In this document: piece by piece, positions 28,001 through 41,646 of the stretch
Numbering within the stretch: the stretch's first letter is position 1
Layout of the letters: each line of letters starts with the position of its first letter
Assembly: GCA_943737045.1 (NCBI GenBank)
Contig: CALSFV010000114.1
Span: 62,001 to 126,000 of the forward strand
Source: Parapristionchus giblindavisi
Lineage: Eukaryota; Nematoda; Chromadorea; Rhabditida; Diplogasteridae
Length of the DNA stretch: 64,000 nt
Reading direction: 5' to 3'
Translations under genes and position numbers: made by a program
The notes under the pieces: generated by a model
What the model saw: the letters and a program-made list of their open reading frames with translations, nothing else
Databases searched by the model: none
What the model was told of the DNA's origin: nothing

Positions 28001-31000
28001 CGAATAAAGATGTTTACGTGTTGTTGTGATTTTAATCTTTGATCTTCTCTCAGTACTGTATCGTATTATGAAACTGTATTTGTGCTGAAGACGAATATAA
28101 TGGATGTAATTATATAGTTACTGTTTCAGACCGAGTCTTTCGAAAAGTATGAGGTCCTTCACGCATCATATTGATTGATCAACAACGACGTAAACTCGAC
28201 AAGGTAATACAGTGAATTATTGATTGACCGATACCGAATAAAGATGTTTACGTGTTGTTGTGATTTCAATCTTTAATCTCTCAGTACTGTATCGTATTAT
28301 GATACTGTGTTTCTGCTGAAGACGAATATAATGGATTTAATTATATAGTTATTATTTCAAGCCGAGTCTTTCGACAAGTATGAGGTCCTTCACGCATCAT
28401 ATTGATTGATTAACAACGATGTAAAATCTACAAGGTAATACAGTGAATTATTGATAGGCCGATACCGAATAAAGATGTTTACGTGTTGTTGTGATTTTAA
28501 TCTTTGATCTTCTCTCAGTACTGTATCGTATTATGATACTGTATTTGTGCTGAAGAAGAATATAATGGATTTTATTATATAGTTACTGTTTCAGACCGAG
28601 TCTTTCGAAAAGTATGAGGTCCTTCACGCATCATATTGATTGATCAACAGCGATGTAAACTCGACAAGGTAATACAGTGAATTATTGATTGACGGATACC
28701 GAATAAAGATGTTTACGTGTTGTTGTGATTTCAATCTTTGATCTCTCAGTACTGTATCGTATTATTATACTGTGTTTCTGCTGAAGACGAATATAATGGA
28801 TTTAATTATATAGTTATTATTTCATACCGAGTCTTTCGACAAGTATGAGGTCCTTTACGAATCATATTGATTGATCAACAGCGATGTAAACTCGACAAGG
28901 TAATAGAGTGAATTATTGATTGACGGATACCGAATAAAGATGTTTACGTGTTGTTGTGATTTCAATCTTTGATCTCTCAGTACTGTATCGTATTATGATA
29001 CTGTGTTTCTGCTGAAGACGAATATAATGGATTTAATTATATAGTTATTGTTTCAGACCGAGTCTTTCGACAAGTATGAGGTCCTTCACGCATCATATTG
29101 ATTGATTAACAACGATGTAAAATCTACAAGGTAATACAGTGAATTATTGATTGACCGATACCGAATAAAGATGTTTACGTGTTGTTGTGATTTTAATCTT
29201 TGATCTTCTCTCAGTACTGTATCGTATTATGAAACTGTATTTGTGCTGAAGAAGAATATAATGGATTTTATTATATAGTTACTGTTTCAGACCGAGTCTT
29301 TCGAAAAGTATGAGGTCCTTCACGCATCATATTGATTGATCAACAGCGATGTAAACTCGACAAGGTAATACAGTGAATTATTGATTGACGGATACCGAAT
29401 AAAGATGTTTACGTGTTGTTGTGATTTCAATCTTTGATCTCTCAGTACTGTATCGTATTATTATACTGTGTTTCTGCTGAAGACGAATATAATGGATTTA
29501 ATTATATAGTTATTATTTCATACCGAGTCTTTCGACAAGTATGAGGTCCTTTACGAATCATATTGATTGATCAACAGCGATGTAAACTCGACAAGGTAAT
29601 AGAGTGAATTATTGATTGACGGATACCGAATAAAGATGTTTACGTGTTGTTGTGATTTCAATCTTTGATCTCTCAGTACTGTATCGTATTATGATACTGT
29701 GTTTCTGCTGAAGACGAATATAATGGATTTAATTATATAGTTATTGTTTCAGACCGAGTCTTTCGACAAGTATGAGGTCCTTCACGCATCATATTGATTG
29801 ATTAACAACGATGTAAAATCTACAAGGTAATACAGTGAATTATTGATTGACCGATACCGAATAAAGATGTTTACGTGTTGTTGTGATTTTAATCTTTGAT
29901 CTTCTCTCAGTACTGTATCGTATTATGAAACTGTATTTGTGCTGAAGACGAATATAATGGATGTAATTATATAGTTACTGTTTCAGACCGAGTCTTTCGA
30001 AAAGTATGAGGTCCTTCACGCATCATATTGATTGATCAACAACGACGTAAACTCGACAAGGTAATACAGTGAATTATTGATTGACCGATACCGAATAAAG
30101 ATGTTTACGTGTTGTTGTGATTTCAATCTTTAATCTCTCAGTACTGTATCGTATTATGATACTGTGTTTCTGCTGAAGACGAATATAATGGATTTAATTA
30201 TATAGTTATTATTTCAAGCCGAGTCTTTCGACAAGTATGAGGTCCTTCACGCATCATATTGATTGATTAACAACGATGTAAAATCTACAAGGTAATACAG
30301 TGAATTATTGATTGGCCGATACCGAATAAAGATGTTTACGTGTTGTTGTGATTTTAATCTTTGATCTTCTCTCAGTACTGTATCGTATTATGAAACTGTA
30401 TTTGTGCTGAAGACGAATATAATGGATTTAATTATATAGTTACTGTTTCAGACCGAGTCTTTCGAAAAGTATGAGTTCCTTCACGCATCATATTGATTGA
30501 TCAACAACGATGTAAACTCGACAAGGTAATAGAGTGAATTATTGATTGACGGATACCGAATAAAGATGTTTACGTGTTGTTGTGATTTCAATCTTTGATC
30601 TTCTCTCAGTACTGTATCGTATTATGATACTGTGTTTGTGCTGAAGACGAATATAATGGATGTAATTATATAGTTACTGTTTCAGACCGAGTCTTTCGAA
30701 AAGTATGAGGTCCTTCACGCATCATATTGATTGATCAACAACGACGTAAACTCGACAAGGTAATACAGTGAATTATTGATTGACCGATACCGAATAAAGA
30801 TGTTTACGTGTTGTTGTGATTTCAATCTTTAATCTCTCAGTACTGTATCGTATTATGATACTGTGTTTCTGCTGAAGACGAATATAATGGATTTAATTAT
30901 ATAGTTATTATTTCAAGCCGAGTCTTTCGACAAGTATGAGGTCCTTCACGCATCATATTGATTGATTAACAACGATGTAAAATCTACAAGGTAATACAGT

Positions 31001-31437
31001 GAATTATTGATTGGCCGATACCGAATAAAGATGTTTACGTGTTGTTGTGATTTTAATCTTTGATCTTCTCTCAGTACTGTATCGTATTATGATACTGTAT
31101 TTGTGCTGAAGAAGAATATAATGGATTTTATTATATAGTTACTGTTTCAGACCGAGTCTTTCGAAAAGTATGAGGTCCTTCACGCATCATATTGATTGAT
31201 CAACAGCGATGTAAACTCGACAAGGTAATACAGTGAATTATTGATTGGCCGATACCGAATAAAGATGTTTACGTGTTGTTGTGATTTTAATCTTTGATCT
31301 TCTCTCAGTACTGTGTCGTATTATGAAACTGTATTTGTGCTGAAGACGAATATAATGGATTTAATTATATAGTTATTGTTTCAGACCGAGTCTTTCGACA
31401 AGTATGAGGTCCTTCACGCATCATATTGATTGATTAA
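22000..31437 (+). repeat. Variable-length higher-order repeats (8 to 12 monomers)
   Basis: The marker TATGAGTTCC recurs at about 23507, 25829, 27686 and 30473, giving spacings of 2322, 1857 and 2787 bp. The rare variant GATGTCTACG occurs at 24761 and 26618, 1857 bp apart. From 28.5 kb a new variant pair, GAAGAAGAAT with GGATTTTATTATATAG, enters the array and is common from there to the end. All lengths are sums of 234- and 231-bp monomers. Confidence 0.82.
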
Positions 31438-31455
31438 CTCAGGTAATTCGATCAA
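31438..31455 (+). repeat. Left terminal inverted repeat of the 2-kb transposon
   Basis: CTCAGGTAATTCGATCAA, the exact reverse complement of the right terminus at 33446-33463. Confidence 0.92.
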
Positions 31456-31465
31456 TGTCAGATCA

Positions 31466-31537
31466 GGAATTTGACCACTTTTGAATCTGATCAGATGAAA
31501 TCAGAATCTGATCAGATCTGATCAGATTCGGATCAAG
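31466..31537. repeat. Left subterminal TGATCAG repeat cluster
   Basis: Closely spaced copies of TCTGATCAGAT and related words lie just inside the left terminus, including a self-complementary run around 31500. The arrangement resembles subterminal binding sites for a transposase; that function is inferred. Confidence 0.6.
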
Positions 31538-32403
31538 TACTACAAATGCGCAAAGGATTTTGCTTTGCGCGTTTAATTTACGTGCGTGTTTGATTATAAG
31601 GAGGGAGCACGTTTTAATTTATATTTTTACGATGAAATAATAGTTTATTATCGATAGATATTTCATATTTTCGTATCACGTTGTTACATTGAACTAGAAG
31701 ATGCATATATCCATTTGTTGTATGCTACAGTTGTTTCGTTTCTCATTCATGTTGTTGTAACATGGGAAAGTTCAAATTTGCAGCTACTCAGTCTGAATGA
31801 CACGAATTGTTCAAGCAGGATGTGGAGGTGCTGAAGCCAGGTATGATATTAGATTGAAGAGTAGTTCTAAATCAATATTATCGGTTTAATTCTGAGCTTT
31901 ATAGGAACTCGTAATGTAGAGGCGCGGAATGAAGGTCGATTAATACTGTCTACCGCTAGCTATGGGAATCACACAGCGTGAGTTGTATTGATTTCTTAAT
32001 TCATTTACTTTTTTCGTGTTATGTCGAACTTAGAAGCAGTTTTCGATCGCTCACTAGTTGCTATTTCTCTTTGGCGCTATGGAAGATTCCGTACGCAATA
32101 TCAAGACAAGATAACGAGTGTTGGAGATTCAATATGAGATCAATAAATGAACCAATATCTAGAGAATTATTCATAAAAAGTATTAAATATCTATACAATA
32201 TGATTTCCAGATTGATTTCTTATCGTCTTATATTCGGCTAAACTGGTCTCATGGGTGACCTCTTCTAATATCAATCTGAGGAAATTCAAGCACAAGATAG
32301 CGCACATGGCGATATAAATGGTATGCATTTTATTATACCTACATTATTGGAAAATATGAAACAACTGTAACTCGTGGCTACTCATGTTAATTTTGTCATT
32401 CTA

Positions 32404-32976
32404 TTACGTTGATGCATAAGTTTCTTTACAAAATTAACAAGGAGTCTCTTTTTCATTATTCTGTCCATGAGAGATGAACTATAGCTCATTAGAAAGCCCT
32501 TTTCCTATAGATGAAGACTACGTAGTTGGAGAAATGTCAAACCTGCAATTATGCGCGCAATGATGGGCTAGTTCTCTTATCTCTGCGCGCAAGTGGTCCT
32601 CATTCTCCGTTTCCGAGTGAATTTCGTCTAGCCATAGCTTGCCAGTTCAAGCCTTGGTCAATGTTTAAATGAGTCTTGCGTTATCATATTGAAAATAGAT
32701 TTCACCTTGTTTCATCCCCATTAATGACATGAGCGAGTCAATCGAATTTACGTTCTGGGGCTAGAAAAGACACTGCGTGAACTCACAGTGGTGAATTTGA
32801 TCGGGGACGAAAACAACATGAGCCACTCTGAGCTGGACGACGAGATGGGCTGACGAGAAAATAACACTAGGCAGGGGGGAATGTCATTCCAACATTTATA
32901 GCCGAGGCCCCTTTGATCAACAACAAGAGAAATAAGCGGGCTAAAGTGCTGTAAAGAAACTTATGCATCAACCTAA
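32404..32976 (-). mobile_element. Nested decayed mariner-type element (573 bp)
   Basis: Terminal inverted repeats read TTACGTTGATGCATAAG on the left and, reverse-complemented, TTAGGTTGATGCATAAG on the right. Both continue TTTCTTTAC, giving 26 bp with one mismatch. TA lies on both sides (32402-32403 and 32977-32978), the target duplication of the Tc1/mariner superfamily. The termini resemble the TTAGGTTG starts of irritans-type mariners. On the minus strand, around 32680-32700, translation gives GEIYFQYDNAR, close to the conserved HDNARPH block around the second catalytic aspartate of mariner transposase. Stops follow at once. At 573 bp the element is less than half of a usual 1.3-kb mariner, so it is an internally deleted, non-coding remnant. 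Confidence 0.82.
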
Positions 32977-33315
32977 TACAAAAAATTGCGGTAGTAGAAA
33001 GTAGCATGGAATGTCATTTCTTGCTTTCAGTAGCGAATTTGAAATCTTCTTGAAAAGAAAAACGCAGCTTTCAAGCGTAATTTCGATAATAATATATGCT
33101 TTACATTCCTTTTATACCTATACTTAAAAAAATTTCCCCCCTCTAAACCTTTAAACGTCCATTTTTCAGTACACGTGCGAGAAGCAACAAGAATACTACA
33201 ATGCCGATCGACCTTCTTTTTTCTTCATTCATGAATAAATCATTTACATTGCTTTGATGTATTCCTAAGTGGTTCCAATACCACTGAGATATTTTTAAAC
33301 ACAAGGAGAAATCAA

Positions 33316-33441
33316 AATATGATCAGATAAAATCAAAATATGATCAGAAGAAATCAAGATCTGATCAGGTCAAATCAAGATCTGATCATGCCAAAAACAA
33401 ATTAGGATTTCTCCTGATCAGATCTTGATTTCTCCTGATCT
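33316..33441. repeat. Right subterminal TGATCAG repeat cluster
   Basis: At least seven copies of (A/C)TGATCAG-type words, separated by AAATCAA or GAAATCAAG, lie just inside the right terminus and mirror the left cluster. They also form direct repeats of about 20-22 bp with each other. Confidence 0.6.
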
Positions 33442-33445
33442 AACT

Positions 33446-33463
33446 TTGATCGAATTACCTGAG
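33446..33463 (-). repeat. Right terminal inverted repeat of the 2-kb transposon
   Basis: TTGATCGAATTACCTGAG, the exact reverse complement of the left terminus; satellite resumes at the next base. Confidence 0.92.
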
Positions 33464-36400
33464 AACAACGATGTAAAATCTACAAGGTAATACAGTGAAT
33501 TATTGATTGACCGATACCGAATAAAGATGTTTACGTGTTGTTGTGATTTTAATCTTTGATCTTCTCTCAGTACTGTATCGTATTATGAAACTGTATTTGT
33601 GCTGAAGACGAATATAATGGATGTAATTATATAGTTACTGTTTCAGACCGAGTCTTTCGAAAAGTATGAGGTCCTTCACGCATCAAATTGATTGATCAAC
33701 AACGACGTAAACTCGACAAGGTAATACAGTGAATTATTGATTGACCGATACCGAATAAAGATGTTTACGTGTTGTTGTGATTTCAATCTTTAATCTCTCA
33801 GTACTGTATCGTATTATTATACTGTGTTTCTGCTGAAGACGAATATAATGGATTTAATTATATAGTTATTATTTCAAACCGAGTCTTTCGACAAGTATGA
33901 GGTCCTTTACGAATCATATTGATTGATCAACAGCGATGTAAACTCGACAAGGTAATAGAGTGAATTATTGATTGACGGATACCGAATAAAGATGTTTACG
34001 TGTTGTTGTGATTTCAATCTTTGATCTCTCAGTACTGTATCGTATTATGATACTGTGTTTCTGCTGAAGACGAATATAATGGATTTAATTATATAGTTAT
34101 TGTTTCAGACCGAGTCTTTCGACAAGTATGAGGTCCTTCACGCATCATATTGATTGATTAACAACGATGTAAAATCTACAAGGTAATACAGTGAATTATT
34201 GATTGACCGATACCGAATAAAGATGTTTACGTGTTGTTGTGATTTTAATCTTTGATCTTCTCTCAGTACTGTATCGTATTATGAAACTGTATTTGTGCTG
34301 AAGACGAATATAATGGATGTAATTATATAGTTACTGTTTCAGACCGAGTCTTTCGAAAAGTATGAGGTCCTTCACGCATCATATTGATTGATCAACAACG
34401 ACGTAAACTCGACAAGGTAATACAGTGAATTATTGATTGACCGATACCGAATAAAGATGTTTACGTGTTGTTGTGATTTCAATCTTTAATCTCTCAGTAC
34501 TGTATCGTTTTATGATACTGTGTTTCTGCTGAAGACGAATATAATGGATTTAATTATATAGTTATTATTTCAAGCCGAGTCTTTCGACAAGTATGAGGTC
34601 CTTCACGCATCAAATTGATTGATCAACAACGACGTAAACTCGACAAGGTAATACAGTGAATTATTGATTGACCGATACCGAATAAAGATGTTTACGTGTT
34701 GTTGTGATTTCAATCTTTAATCTCTCAGTACTGTATCGTATTATTATACTGTGTTTCTGCTGAAGACGAATATAATGGATTTAATTATATAGTTATTATT
34801 TCAAACCGAGTCTTTCGACAAGTATGAGGTCCTTTACGAATCATATTGATTGATCAACAGCGATGTAAACTCGACAAGGTAATAGAGTGAATTATTGATT
34901 GACGGATACCGAATAAAGATGTTTACGTGTTGTTGTGATTTCAATCTTTGATCTCTCAGTACTGTATCGTATTATGATACTGTGTTTCTGCTGAAGACGA
35001 ATATAATGGATTTAATTATATAGTTATTGTTTCAGACCGAGTCTTTCGACAAGTATGAGGTCCTTCACGCATCATATTGATTGATTAACAACGATGTAAA
35101 ATCTACAAGGTAATACAGTGAATTATTGATTGACCGATACCGAATAAAGATGTTTACGTGTTGTTGTGATTTTAATCTTTGATCTTCTCTCAGTACTGTA
35201 TCGTATTATGAAACTGTATTTGTGCTGAAGACGAATATAATGGATGTAATTATATAGTTACTGTTTCAGACCGAGTCTTTCGAAAAGTATGAGGTCCTTC
35301 ACGCATCATATTGATTGATCAACAACGACGTAAACTCGACAAGGTAATACAGTGAATTATTGATTGACCGATACCGAATAAAGATGTTTACGTGTTGTTG
35401 TGATTTCAATCTTTAATCTCTCAGTACTGTATCGTATTATGATACTGTGTTTCTGCTGAAGACGAATATAATGGATTTAATTATATAGTTATTATTTCAA
35501 GCCGAGTCTTTCGACAAGTATGAGGTCCTTCACGCATCATATTGATTGATTAACAACGATGTAAAATCTACAAGGTAATACAGTGAATTATTGATTGGCC
35601 GATACCGAATAAAGATGTTTACGTGTTGTTGTGATTTTAATCTTTGATCTTCTCTCAGTACTGTATCGTATTATGATACTGTATTTGTGCTGAAGAAGAA
35701 TATAATGGATTTTATTATATAGTTACTGTTTCAGACCGAGTCTTTCGAAAAGTATGAGGTCCTTCACGCATCATATTGATTGATCAACAGCGATGTAAAC
35801 TCGACAAGGTAATACAGTGAATTATTGATTGGCCGATACCGAATAAAGATGTTTACGTGTTGTTGTGATTTTAGTCTTTGATCTTCTCTCAGTACTGTGT
35901 CGTATTATGAAACTGTATTTGTGCTGAAGACGAATATAATGGATTTAATTATATAGTTATTGTTTCAGACCGAGTCTTTCGACAAGTATGAGGTCCTTCA
36001 CGCATCATATTGATTGATTAACAACGATGTAAAATCTACAAGGTAATACAGTGAATTATTGATTGACCGATACCGAATAAAGATGTTTACGTGTTGTTGT
36101 GATTTTAATCTTTGATCTTCTCTCAGTACTGTATCGTATTATGAAACTGTATTTGTGCTGAAGACGAATATAATGGATGTAATTATATAGTTACTGTTTC
36201 AGACCGAGTCTTTTGAAAAGTATGAGGTCCTTCACGCATCATATTGATTGATCAACAACGACGTAAACTCGACAAGGTAATACAGTGAATTATTGATTGA
36301 CCGATACCGAATAAAGATGTTTACGTGTTGTTGTGATTTCAATCTTTGATCTCTCAGTACTGTATCGTATTATGATACTGTGTTTCTGCTGAAGACGAAT

Positions 36401-39400
36401 ATAATGGATTTAATTATATAGTTATTGTTTCAGACCGAGTCTTTCGACAAGTATGAGGTCCTTCACGCATCATATTGATTGATTAACAACGATGTAAAAT
36501 CTACAAGGTAATACAGTGAATTATTGATTGACCGATACCGAATAAAGATGTTTACGTGTTGTTGTGATTTTAATCTTTGATCTTCTCTCAGTACTGTATC
36601 GTATTATGAAACTGTATTTGTGCTGAAGACGAATATAATGGATGTAATTATATAGTTACTGTTTCAGACCGAGTCTTTCGAAAAGTATGAGGTCCTTCAC
36701 GCATCATATTGATTGATCAACAACGACGTAAACTCGACAAGGTAATACAGTGAATTATTGATTGACCGATACCGAATAAAGATGTTTACGTGTTGTTGTG
36801 ATTTCAATCTTTAATCTCTCAGTACTGTATCGTTTTATGATACTGTGTTTCTGCTGAAGACGAATATAATGGATTTAATTATATAGTTATTATTTCAAGC
36901 CGAGTCTTTCGACAAGTATGAGGTCCTTCACGCATCAAATTGATTGATCAACAACGACGTAAACTCGACAAGGTAATACAGTGAATTATTGATTGACCGA
37001 TACCGAATAAAGATGTTTACGTGTTGTTGTGATTTCAATCTTTAATCTCTCAGTACTGTATCGTATTATTATACTGTGTTTCTGCTGAAGACGAATATAA
37101 TGGATTTAATTATATAGTTATTATTTCAAACCGAGTCTTTCGACAAGTATGAGGTCCTTTACGAATCATATTGATTGATCAACAGCGATGTAAACTCGAC
37201 AAGGTAATAGAGTGAATTATTGATTGACGGATACCGAATAAAGATGTTTACGTGTTGTTGTGATTTCAATCTTTGATCTCTCAGTACTGTATCGTATTAT
37301 GATACTGTGTTTCTGCTGAAGACGAATATAATGGATTTAATTATATAGTTATTGTTTCAGACCGAGTCTTTCGACAAGTATGAGGTCCTTCACGCATCAT
37401 ATTGATTGATTAACAACGATGTAAAATCTACAAGGTAATACAGTGAATTATTGATTGACCGATACCGAATAAAGATGTTTACGTGTTGTTGTGATTTTAA
37501 TCTTTGATCTTCTCTCAGTACTGTATCGTATTATGAAACTGTATTTGTGCTGAAGACGAATATAATGGATGTAATTATATAGTTACTGTTTCAGACCGAG
37601 TCTTTCGAAAAGTATGAGGTCCTTCACGCATCATATTGATTGATCAACAACGACGTAAACTCGACAAGGTAATACAGTGAATTATTGATTGACCGATACC
37701 GAATAAAGATGTTTACGTGTTGTTGTGATTTCAATCTTTAATCTCTCAGTACTGTATCGTATTATGATACTGTGTTTCTGCTGAAGACGAATATAATGGA
37801 TTTAATTATATAGTTATTATTTCAAGCCGAGTCTTTCGACAAGTATGAGGTCCTTCACGCATCATATTGATTGATTAACAACGATGTAAAATCTACAAGG
37901 TAATACAGTGAATTATTGATTGGCCGATACCGAATAAAGATGTTTACGTGTTGTTGTGATTTTAATCTTTGATCTTCTCTCAGTACTGTATCGTATTATG
38001 ATACTGTATTTGTGCTGAAGAAGAATATAATGGATTTTATTATATAGTTACTGTTTCAGACCGAGTCTTTCGAAAAGTATGAGGTCCTTCACGCATCATA
38101 TTGATTGATCAACAGCGATGTAAACTCGACAAGGTAATACAGTGAATTATTGATTGGCCGATACCGAATAAAGATGTTTACGTGTTGTTGTGATTTTAGT
38201 CTTTGATCTTCTCTCAGTACTGTGTCGTATTATGAAACTGTATTTGTGCTGAAGACGAATATAATGGATTTAATTATATAGTTATTGTTTCAGACCGAGT
38301 CTTTCGACAAGTATGAGGTCCTTCACGCATCATATTGATTGATTAACAACGATGTAAAATCTACAAGGTAATACAGTGAATTATTGATTGACCGATACCG
38401 AATAAAGATGTTTACGTGTTGTTGTGATTTTAATCTTTGATCTTCTCTCAGTACTGTATCGTATTATGAAACTGTATTTGTGCTGAAGACGAATATAATG
38501 GATGTAATTATATAGTTACTGTTTCAGACCGAGTCTTTTGAAAAGTATGAGGTCCTTCACGCATCATATTGATTGATCAACAACGACGTAAACTCGACAA
38601 GGTAATACAGTGAATTATTGATTGACCGATACCGAATAAAGATGTTTACGTGTTGTTGTGATTTCAATCTTTAATCTCTCAGTACTGTATCGTATTATTA
38701 TACTGTGTTTCTGCTGAAGACGAATATAATGGATTTAATTATATAGTTATTATTTCAAACCGAGTCTTTCGACAAGTATGAGGTCCTTTACGAATCATAT
38801 TGATTGATCAACAGCGATGTAAACTCGACAAGGTAATAGAGTGAATTATTGATTGACGGATACCGAATAAAGATGTTTACGTGTTGTTGTGATTTCAATC
38901 TTTGATCTCTCAGTACTGTATCGTATTATGATACTGTGTTTCTGCTGAAGACGAATATAATGGATTTAATTATATAGTTATTGTTTCAGACCGAGTCTTT
39001 CGACAAGTATGAGGTCCTTCACGCATCATATTGATTGATTAACAACGATGTAAAATCTACAAGGTAATACAGTGAATTATTGATTGACCGATACCGAATA
39101 AAGATGTTTACGTGTTGTTGTGATTTTAATCTTTGATCTTCTCTCAGTACTGTATCGTATTATGAAACTGTATTTGTGCTGAAGACGAATATAATGGATG
39201 TAATTATATAGTTACTGATTCAGACCGAGTCTTTCGAAAAGTATGAGGTCCTTCACGCATCATATTGATTGATCAACAACGACGTAAACTCGACAAGGTA
39301 ATACAGTGAATTATTGATTGACCGATACCGAATAAAGATGTTTACGTGTTGTTGTGATTTCAATCTTTAATCTCTCAGTACTGTATCGTATTATGATACT

Positions 39401-41646
39401 GTGTTTCTGCTGAAGACGAATATAATGGATTTAATTATATAGTTATTATTTCAAGCCGAGTCTTTCGACAAGTATGAGGTCCTTCACGCATCATATTGAT
39501 TGATTAACAACGATGTAAAATCTACAAGGTAATACAGTGAATTATTGATTGGCCGATACCGAATAAAGATGTTTACGTGTTGTTGTGATTTTAATCTTTG
39601 ATCTTCTCTCAGTACTGTATCGTATTATGATACTGTATTTGTGCTGAAGAAGAATATAATGGATTTTATTATATAGTTACTGTTTCAGACCGAGTCTTTC
39701 GAAAAGTATGAGGTCCTTCACGCATCATATTGATTGATCAACAGCGATGTAAACTCGACAAGGTAATACAGTGAATTATTGATTGGCCGATACCGAATAA
39801 AGATGTTTACGTGTTGTTGTGATTTTAGTCTTTGATCTTCTCTCAGTACTGTGTCGTATTATGAAACTGTATTTGTGCTGAAGACGAATATAATGGATTT
39901 AATTATATAGTTATTGTTTCAGACCGAGTCTTTCGACAAGTATGAGGTCCTTCACGCATCATATTGATTGATTAACAACGATGTAAAATCTACAAGGTAA
40001 TACAGTGAATTATTGATTGACCGATACCGAATAAAGATGTTTACGTGTTGTTGTGATTTTAATCTTTGATCTTCTCTCAGTACTGTATCGTATTATGAAA
40101 CTGTATTTGTGCTGAAGACGAATATAATGGATGTAATTATATAGTTACTGTTTCAGACCGAGTCTTTTGAAAAGTATGAGGTCCTTCACGCATCATATTG
40201 ATTGATCAACAACGACGTAAACTCGACAAGGTAATACAGTGAATTATTGATTGACCGATACCGAATAAAGATGTTTACGTGTTGTTGTGATTTCAATCTT
40301 TAATCTCTCAGTACTGTATCGTATTATGATACTGTGTTTCTGCTGAAGACGAATATAATGGATTTAATTATATAGTTATTATTTCAAGCCGAGTCTTTCG
40401 ACAAGTATGAGGTCCTTCACGCATCATATTGATTGATTAACAACGATGTAAAATCTACAAGGTAATACAGTGAATTATTGATTGGCCGATACCGAATAAA
40501 GATGTTTACGCGTTGTTGTGATTTTAATCTTTGATCTTCTCTCAGTACTGTATCGTATTATGATACTGTATTTGTGCTGAAGAAGAATATAATGGATTTT
40601 ATTATATAGTTACTGTTTCAGACCGAGTCTTTCGAAAAGTATGAGGTCCTTCACGCATCATATTGATTGATCAACAACGATGTAAACTCGACAAGGTAAT
40701 ACAGTGAATTATTGATTGACCGATACCGAATAAAGATGTTTACGTGTTGTTGTGATTTTAATCTTTGATCTTCTCTCAGTACTGTATCGTATTATGATAC
40801 TGTATGTGTGCTGAAGACGAATATAATGGATTTAATTATATAGTTATTATTTCAAACCGAGTCTTTCGACAAGTATGAGGTCCTTCACGCATCATATTGA
40901 TTGATTAACAACGATGTAAAATCTACAAGGTAATACAGTGAATTATTGATTGGCCGATTCCGAATAAAGATGTTTACGTGTTGTTGTGATTTTAATCTTT
41001 GATCTTCTCTCAGTACTGTATCGTATTATGATACTGTATTTGTACTGAAGACGAATATAATGGATTTAATTATATAGTTACTGTTTCAGACCGAGTCTTT
41101 CGAAAAGTATGAGGTCCTTCACGCATCATATTGATTGATCAACAACGATGTAAACTCGACAAGGTAATAGAGTGAATTATTGATTGACGGATACCGAATA
41201 AAGATGTTTACGTGTTGTTGTGATTTCAATCTTTGATCTCTCAGTACTGTATCGTATTATGATACTGTGTTTCTGCTGAAGACGAATATAATGGATTTAA
41301 TTATATAGTTATTATTTCAAACCGAGTCTTTCGATAAGTATGAGGTCCTTCACGCATCATATTGATTGATTAACAACGATGTAAAATCTACAAGGTAATA
41401 CAGTGAATTATTGATTGACCGATACCGAATAAAGATGTTTACGTGTTGTTGTGATTTTAATCTTTGATCTTCTCTCAGTACTGTATCGTATTATGAAACT
41501 GTATTTGTGCTGAAGACGAATATAATGGATTTAATTATATAGTTACTGTTTCAGACCGAGTCTTTCGAAAAGTATGAGGTCCTTCACGCATCATATTGAT
41601 TGATCAACAACGATGTAAACTCAACAAGGTAATACAGTGAATTATT
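33464..41646 (+). repeat. Satellite array between the DNA transposon and the 346-bp insertion
   Basis: Forward monomers without insertion. Higher-order repeats are visible from rare variants. TTAGTCTTTG occurs at 35871, 38196 and 39825 (spacings 2325 and 1629 bp, ten and seven monomers), and CGTTTTATG at 34506 and 36831 (also 2325 bp). The variant GTCTTTTGAAAAG marks related monomers near 36210, 38535 and 40160. No gene seen. Confidence 0.95.

Larger units (their letters stand above)
8150..31437 (+). repeat. Satellite array, forward orientation, uninterrupted 23 kb
   Basis: About 100 consecutive monomers with no insertion. Example starts (the A of ATCAAC/ATTAAC) are 8381, 8615, 8849 and 9083, each 234 bp apart, then 9314, which is 231 bp on. 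The short form reads TTTGATCTCTCAG where the long form has TTTGATCTTCTCTCAG. Two monomer types tend to alternate. One has CGAAAAG before GATCAAC and then AAACTCG; the other has CGACAAG or CGATAAG before GATTAAC and then AAAATCTAC. No open reading frame above about 60 codons and no RNA gene is visible. Confidence 0.97.
31438..33463. mobile_element. 2026-bp TIR DNA transposon, superfamily unassigned
   Basis: A non-satellite block with perfect 18-bp terminal inverted repeats, CTCAGGTAATTCGATCAA at 31438-31455 and its complement at 33446-33463. Imperfect inverted similarity continues inward (GTCAGATCAGGA against TCCTGATCTAAC). The flanks are GATTGATTAA and AACAACGATG, while the empty monomer reads GATTGATTAACAACGATG, so at most AA is duplicated. 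Both ends carry clusters of TGATCAGAT/CTGATCAG, like the subterminal transposase-binding repeats of several DNA transposon families. No transposase is recognisable outside the nested mariner; an 87-codon frame at 31978-32241 lacks a known motif. It is probably a non-autonomous element of about 1.45 kb before the mariner entered it. Confidence 0.85.

Noticed and set aside
31978..32241. 87-codon frame inside the 2-kb transposon
   Set aside because: No recognisable domain, no canonical ATG at its start, and it lies in AT-rich non-autonomous element sequence; most likely chance.
31438..33463. Assignment of the 2-kb element to piggyBac or Kolobok because the target contains TTAA
   Set aside because: Those families duplicate TTAA on both sides; here only AA is repeated and the right flank is AACAACG.
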